Source: Roseinatronobacter bogoriensis DSM 18756 (lineage in GTDB: Bacteria > Pseudomonadota > Alphaproteobacteria > Rhodobacterales > Rhodobacteraceae). Taken from it: DNA of 64,000 nucleotides. The position numbers were made by a program, and so were the translations under genes. Shown here piece after piece: positions 60,724-64,000 of the stretch (the stretch's first letter is position 1; each line of letters opens with the position of its first letter). Under the pieces are notes generated by a model. That model was given only the letters and a program-made list of their open reading frames with translations, made no database searches and was not told the DNA's origin. Where the stretch lies: the NCBI RefSeq assembly GCF_004366635.1, contig NZ_SORN01000001.1, forward strand, positions 200,435 through 264,434, given 5' to 3'.

Positions 60724-61125
60724 TTACACCCCGACTTCGGGGGCGCGCAGCAACTGGACGCCGTTGATCTGCCAGCCCTGATCTGTCTCGATCATCTGAT
60801 AGGCCAGCATATGCACCCGGCCGGACTGGTCGCGTATCATGACACGTTGCAGGATACGGCCATCCCTCTGACTTTGGTCCAGCATTGTGACTTCGGCGGG
60901 GCGATGCACCATCGGGTAGCCGTCACGCACCATTTGCCCAAAGCGTTCCGGTGTGCCGAACAGCCGCTTTATATTTGGGCTGGCATAGCTGAAGGCGGTG
61001 TCGAAATCGTCGGCCTGCAAGGCCGCGATCTGGTCGGTGATGGTGGTTGCTATGGGGTTGTCCTGCGAAAACGCAGCCGTCCCGAGGGACAAGGACAGGG
61101 TCAGGGCAAGAAGGGTCTGGCGCAT
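60724..61125 (-). CDS. DUF4864 secreted protein
   Basis: 133 residues from ATG 61125 with AAGGAG eight bases upstream. Sec signal peptide (cleavage after AAFSQ near residue 20), then a SnoaL/NTF2-like cone fold sequence (ITDQIAALQADDFDTAFSYASP ... GWQINGVQLLR) of the DUF4864 family. Periplasmic, function unknown. Not obviously coupled to its neighbours. Confidence 0.82.
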   Translation of the reverse strand: MRQTLLALTLSLSLGTAAFSQDNPIATTITDQIAALQADDFDTAFSYASPNIKRLFGTPERFGQMVRDGYPMVHRPAEVTMLDQSQRDGRILQRVMIRDQSGRVHMLAYQMIETDQGWQINGVQLLRAPEVGV

Positions 61126-61188
61126 GCTCACATCTCCTTATGGGAATGTTACGCATGTCTGCGGTGACTGGATCACTTCGGCACCTAC

Positions 61189-61212
61189 GGGCAGGGGCGC
61201 AGCCCGCTGCCC
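61189..61212. terminator. stem-loop downstream of lysK
   Basis: GGGCAG (61189-61194) pairs with CTGCCC (61207-61212), with an inner GGC/GCC pairing. It lies 16 bp past the lysK stop on the minus strand. No T-run follows, so termination is only suggested. Confidence 0.35.
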
Positions 61213-61227
61213 ATAGGCGTCATGAAA

Positions 61228-62847
61228 TCAGCCGCCCAATTCGCCCGCCAGCCCCTTGTCGATCAGCGCGACGGTTTCCGCCGCGCCATAGAGCGCGATG
61301 AAGCTGCCCCAGCGCGGCCCCTGAGAGGAGCCGAGCAGCACCTCATAAAGCACCTTGAACCAGTCGCGCAGCGACTCAAACCCATGCGCTTTGCCGGTGT
61401 CGCGCACGATGGTCATGAACGCTTCGTCATCCAGCTTGTCGAGCGTATCTGCATAGGCTGCGGGCACTTGCCCGGTGGCGGCCACTTCACGCAAAGCGGT
61501 GGCAAGGTCTTCCAGCGCGGCGCGTTCGCTCGCGCTGGGGGCGCGGAACGACAGGGTCGGCGCCACGAAGTCGTGGAAATAGCGCACCGCAAACCCTGCC
61601 GCCTGATCCAGATCGGGGTGGGTTTCGGGCGCGGCTTCGGGCGCATACTGGCGGATAAAGCCCCAAAGTGCGGCCTTGTCCTGTGCCCGCGCGACCGAGG
61701 CAAGATTGAGCAGCAGCGAAAAGCTGACCACCATGCCCGACGCGGGCGGCTTGCCGCCGTGAATATGCCAGACCGGGTTCGCGGCCTGCTGGTCGGGCGT
61801 TTGGTTGGGATAGGCGCGCAATTGCTGGTGATATTCGTCCACCGCCTTGGGGATCACATCCCATGACAGGCGCTTGGCCGTGCGCGGCTTGAGGAACATG
61901 TAATAGGACAGCGATTCCGTGCTGGCATAGGTCAGCCATTCGTCGATGGTCAGGCCATTGCCCTTGGATTTGCTGATCTTTTCGCCGTTTTCATCCAGAA
62001 ACAACTCATAGACATAATGCTCGGGCTTCTTGCCGCCCAGAATTTCGCAGATACGGTCATAAATCGCGGTATTGGTCGAGTGATCCTTGCCATACATCTC
62101 GAAATCGACATCCAGCGCGGCCCAGCGGGCGCCGAAATCGGGCTTCCATTGCAGTTTCACATTGCCACCCGTGACCGACAGCGTCCATTCGCGTCCGTCC
62201 TCATCATCAAACGTGATGGTGCCATTCTTGCCGTCCACATGCTTCATCGGCACGTAAAGGACGCGACCCGTTTCGGGGTGAATGGGCAGGAAGATGGAAT
62301 AGGTCTGCTGGCGTTCCTCGCGCAGGCTTTTCAGCATGACGGCCATCACATCATCATAGCGTTCGGCAGCGCGCAAAAGCACGTCATCAAACTGGCCGGA
62401 TTTGTAGAATTCAGTCGCGCTGATGAATTCATACTCGAACCCGAACGTGTCCAGAAACCGGCGCAGCATGGCGTTGTTATGGTCGCCGAAGCTGGCATGT
62501 GTGCCAAACGGATCGGGCACCGATGTCAACGGCTTTTGCAGATGTTCGCGCAGTGCAACCGGGTCGGGCACATTGTCGGGAACCTTGCGCATTCCGTCCA
62601 GATCATCCGAGAAACAGATCAGGCGGGTGGGAATATCGCTGATTTCGGCAAAGGCGCGGCGGATCATGGTGGTGCGCGCTACCTCCCCAAAGGTGCCGAT
62701 ATGGGGCAGGCCGGACGGACCATAGCCCGTTTCAAACAGGACATATCCCTTTTCGGGGGCCTTGCCCTTGTAACGCGCAACCAGTTTTCTGGCCTCTTCA
62801 AAGGGCCAGGCTTTGGAATTCTGTGCTGCGTCGCGCATTTGGGACAT
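61228..62847 (-). CDS. lysK: class I lysyl-tRNA synthetase
   Basis: 539 residues. HIGH-like motif GLPHIGTFGE near residue 46 and KISKSKGNG (KMSKS equivalent) near 292 place it in class I, the archaeal/alphaproteobacterial LysRS type, not the usual bacterial class II LysS. It charges tRNA-Lys in the cytoplasm. ATG 62847 gives the usual N-terminus. No second LysRS is seen in the window. Confidence 0.92.
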   Translation of the reverse strand: MSQMRDAAQNSKAWPFEEARKLVARYKGKAPEKGYVLFETGYGPSGLPHIGTFGEVARTTMIRRAFAEISDIPTRLICFSDDLDGMRKVPDNVPDPVALREHLQKPLTSVPDPFGTHASFGDHNNAMLRRFLDTFGFEYEFISATEFYKSGQFDDVLLRAAERYDDVMAVMLKSLREERQQTYSIFLPIHPETGRVLYVPMKHVDGKNGTITFDDEDGREWTLSVTGGNVKLQWKPDFGARWAALDVDFEMYGKDHSTNTAIYDRICEILGGKKPEHYVYELFLDENGEKISKSKGNGLTIDEWLTYASTESLSYYMFLKPRTAKRLSWDVIPKAVDEYHQQLRAYPNQTPDQQAANPVWHIHGGKPPASGMVVSFSLLLNLASVARAQDKAALWGFIRQYAPEAAPETHPDLDQAAGFAVRYFHDFVAPTLSFRAPSASERAALEDLATALREVAATGQVPAAYADTLDKLDDEAFMTIVRDTGKAHGFESLRDWFKVLYEVLLGSSQGPRWGSFIALYGAAETVALIDKGLAGELGG

Positions 62848-62951
62848 GGCGTGGTCACTTCTCTGTGGGGGGTAAATATCGACCCCGCTTCCTATTGCCC
62901 CAACGCCCCCGCGTCAATAATCTATGTCGCATTACACTCAAAGGACAGAAC

Positions 62952-63374
62952 ATGGCCCCGCACCCGCAGCCGCTTTCCCCGCAAGATAGCCTTGTTGCCG
63001 TGATGATCGCGGTTTCGGCGGCTGATCTGCATTTTCACACGGCCGAACTTGTCGCCATTCAGGCGCTGGTCAATCATCTGCCGATCTTTGCCGAATATGA
63101 CGCGGATCGCATCAAGACAGTGGCGCAGACCGTGTTCGACCTGTTTGAAGAGGATGACGGGCTAGATGCGCTGTTCGGTTTGATCCGTGAAAGCCTGCCT
63201 GAAAAGCTGTTTGAAACCGCCTATGCGCTGGCCTGCGATGTGGCGGCCGCTGATGGGAAGCTGGCGCAACAGGAATTGCGACTGCTGGAGGAAATCCGTT
63301 TCGAATTGCGGATTGACCGGCTGCACGCGGCTGCTATCGAACGTGGCGCGCGCGCAAGGCATATGAAACCCTGA
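62952..63374 (+). CDS. TerB-family protein
   Basis: 140 residues, all-helical; LVAVMIAVSAADLHFHTAEL and LACDVAAADGKLAQQELRLLEEI are the paired acidic helices of the tellurite-resistance TerB fold. ATG 62952 is preceded by AAGGACAG. No other ter genes are near, so a tellurite role is not supported; TerB-like proteins also act in stress and membrane functions. Divergent from lysK. Confidence 0.8.
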   Translation: MAPHPQPLSPQDSLVAVMIAVSAADLHFHTAELVAIQALVNHLPIFAEYDADRIKTVAQTVFDLFEEDDGLDALFGLIRESLPEKLFETAYALACDVAAADGKLAQQELRLLEEIRFELRIDRLHAAAIERGARARHMKP

Positions 63375-63448
63375 GCTTTTGGGGAAGTTGTGCCTTGCCA
63401 GCCCGGCCTTGACGCGCGATAGCAGGAAAAAGGCAACAAGGTCTTATC

Positions 63449-64000
63449 ATGGCGATGTCGTCTGATCTGCAATGGCGCTACTGGGCTGTGGCTGCGCTGG
63501 GCTTCGCTGCGGTGCTCTGGGTGCTGGGCGATGTACTTTTGCCTTTTGTGACAGGGGCCGCGATTGCCTATTTCCTTAATCCGCTGGTCACGAAACTGAC
63601 CCTTGCAGGGTTGCCGCGTGCGCTGTCGGTGACTGTGCTGATGCTGGCGATGATAGGTATCGTCATTCTGGCGGGGTTGCTGGTTATTCCTTCGGTCATT
63701 GCACAGGCTGTGCAATTCACGCAAACCGCGCCTGACCTGCTGGAACGGCTTCAGCAATTCGTGACGGCACGTTTTCCCAACATGCAGGGCGTGGAAGAGG
63801 CGCTGCAAAACTCGCTGGTTGCGATGGGCGAGACGATACGGGAACGCGGTGCCGCGCTGGCGCAGGGGGTGTGGCGCTCTGTTTCGGGTGTGGTCAGCGT
63901 GTTGATCTTTATGGTGATTACTCCGGTTGTTGCATTCTACCTGTTGCTGGACTGGCCGCGCGTGGTCAAAGGTGCAGATGACCTTTTGCCGCGCCAGCAT
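63449..64000 (+). CDS. AI-2E family transporter (3' truncated by window edge)
   Basis: 184 residues visible and open at the window end. The N-terminus YWAVAALGFAAVLWVLGDVLLPFVTGAAIAYFLNPLV has the PerM/AI-2E (UPF0118) pattern of paired helices; a soluble segment (QTAPDLLERLQQFV) and further helices follow (VLIFMVITPVVAFYLLLDWPR, a family-typical stretch). The family includes the autoinducer-2 exporter TqsA, but substrates vary. It starts 74 bp after the TerB-like gene, ATG 63449 or 63455. Confidence 0.85.
   Translation, partial: MAMSSDLQWRYWAVAALGFAAVLWVLGDVLLPFVTGAAIAYFLNPLVTKLTLAGLPRALSVTVLMLAMIGIVILAGLLVIPSVIAQAVQFTQTAPDLLERLQQFVTARFPNMQGVEEALQNSLVAMGETIRERGAALAQGVWRSVSGVVSVLIFMVITPVVAFYLLLDWPRVVKGADDLLPRQH

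Noticed and set aside
62017..63003. 328-codon rightward frame opposite lysK
   Set aside because: Antisense to both signature motifs of LysRS; runs into the TerB-like gene in another frame.
1..64000. CRISPR arrays, rRNA, prophage or integrative element
   Set aside because: No regularly spaced repeats, rRNA sequence, integrase or phage structural genes were seen; the only tRNA is flanked by ordinary genes with no attachment-site repeat.

Overview
The window looks like a chromosomal segment of a Rhodobacterales (Rhodobacteraceae) alphaproteobacterium. The evidence is the GC-rich coding sequence, the dense overlapping operons, a class I lysyl-tRNA synthetase, a TAT-exported NAD-independent formate dehydrogenase with its DUF3305/DUF3306/DUF6352/DUF6505 companions, an aglEFGAK alpha-glucoside locus and a GlxA/dimethylglycine-dehydrogenase/MttB-like cluster. 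I cannot fix the genus. No prophage, IS element, CRISPR array, rRNA or integrase was seen; the segment reads as metabolic core with some accessory genes.

Layout. 1-1572: truncated EF-hand secreted protein (leftward), DUF983 zinc-ribbon membrane protein and a NUDIX hydrolase. 1767-6309: three-gene cytoplasmic molybdoenzyme operon, best read as sulfite dehydrogenase SoeABC. 6427-7389: CobC/CobD-type cobalamin biosynthesis aminotransferase-fold enzyme. 7484-10056: ligase-associated MBL exonuclease and ATP-dependent DNA ligase, overlapping. 10346-22621: formate dehydrogenase island. A divergent polyferredoxin (leftward) faces a run of accessory genes (degenerate biotin/lipoate-ligase fold with DUF4444, DUF6505, DUF6352, DUF3305, DUF3306), followed by torD, a small TAT protein, fdhA, fdhB, the cytochrome b subunit, a terminator and an Mrp-type Fe-S carrier. 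22635-25478: 51-residue membrane peptide, WD40-cytochrome c fusion, recO (leftward) and a six-helix membrane protein. 25475-35471: alpha-glucoside catabolism: glucokinase, beta-glucosidase and LacI repressor leftward, aglE, aglF, aglG, aglA and aglK rightward. 35528-37329: DEAD-box helicase and tRNA-Leu(CAA). 37334-43716: GlxA-type AraC regulator, FAD/GcvT demethylase, MttB-family methyltransferase and a nitrilase-family amidase, all leftward. 43855-45300: cobQ.

45380-56979 is a long leftward block around acetate: acs and adk; then DUF4212 plus a sodium/solute symporter; a cNMP/CBS/DUF294 protein; a membrane protein; a response regulator; a membrane pseudo-histidine-kinase fused to a DnaQ-like exonuclease; and a PAS-repeat membrane protein. 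Its make-up recalls acetate-switch loci elsewhere, and it is the part of the window I find most worth experimental attention. 57573-64000: P-loop kinase-like protein, pectate-lyase-fold protein without signal peptide, DUF4864 protein, lysK, TerB-like protein and a truncated AI-2E family transporter.

Structure outside genes: a ~195-bp dispersed repeat occurs twice in intergenic DNA (10135-10327 and 42587-42781). There are terminators at 21477, 30432 and 35482, a strong intercistronic hairpin at 52100, paired TTGTA/TACAA palindromes before torD, and an AT-rich palindrome-bearing spacer of 593 bp upstream of acs. All family assignments are by eye from translated sequence; none was checked by database search.
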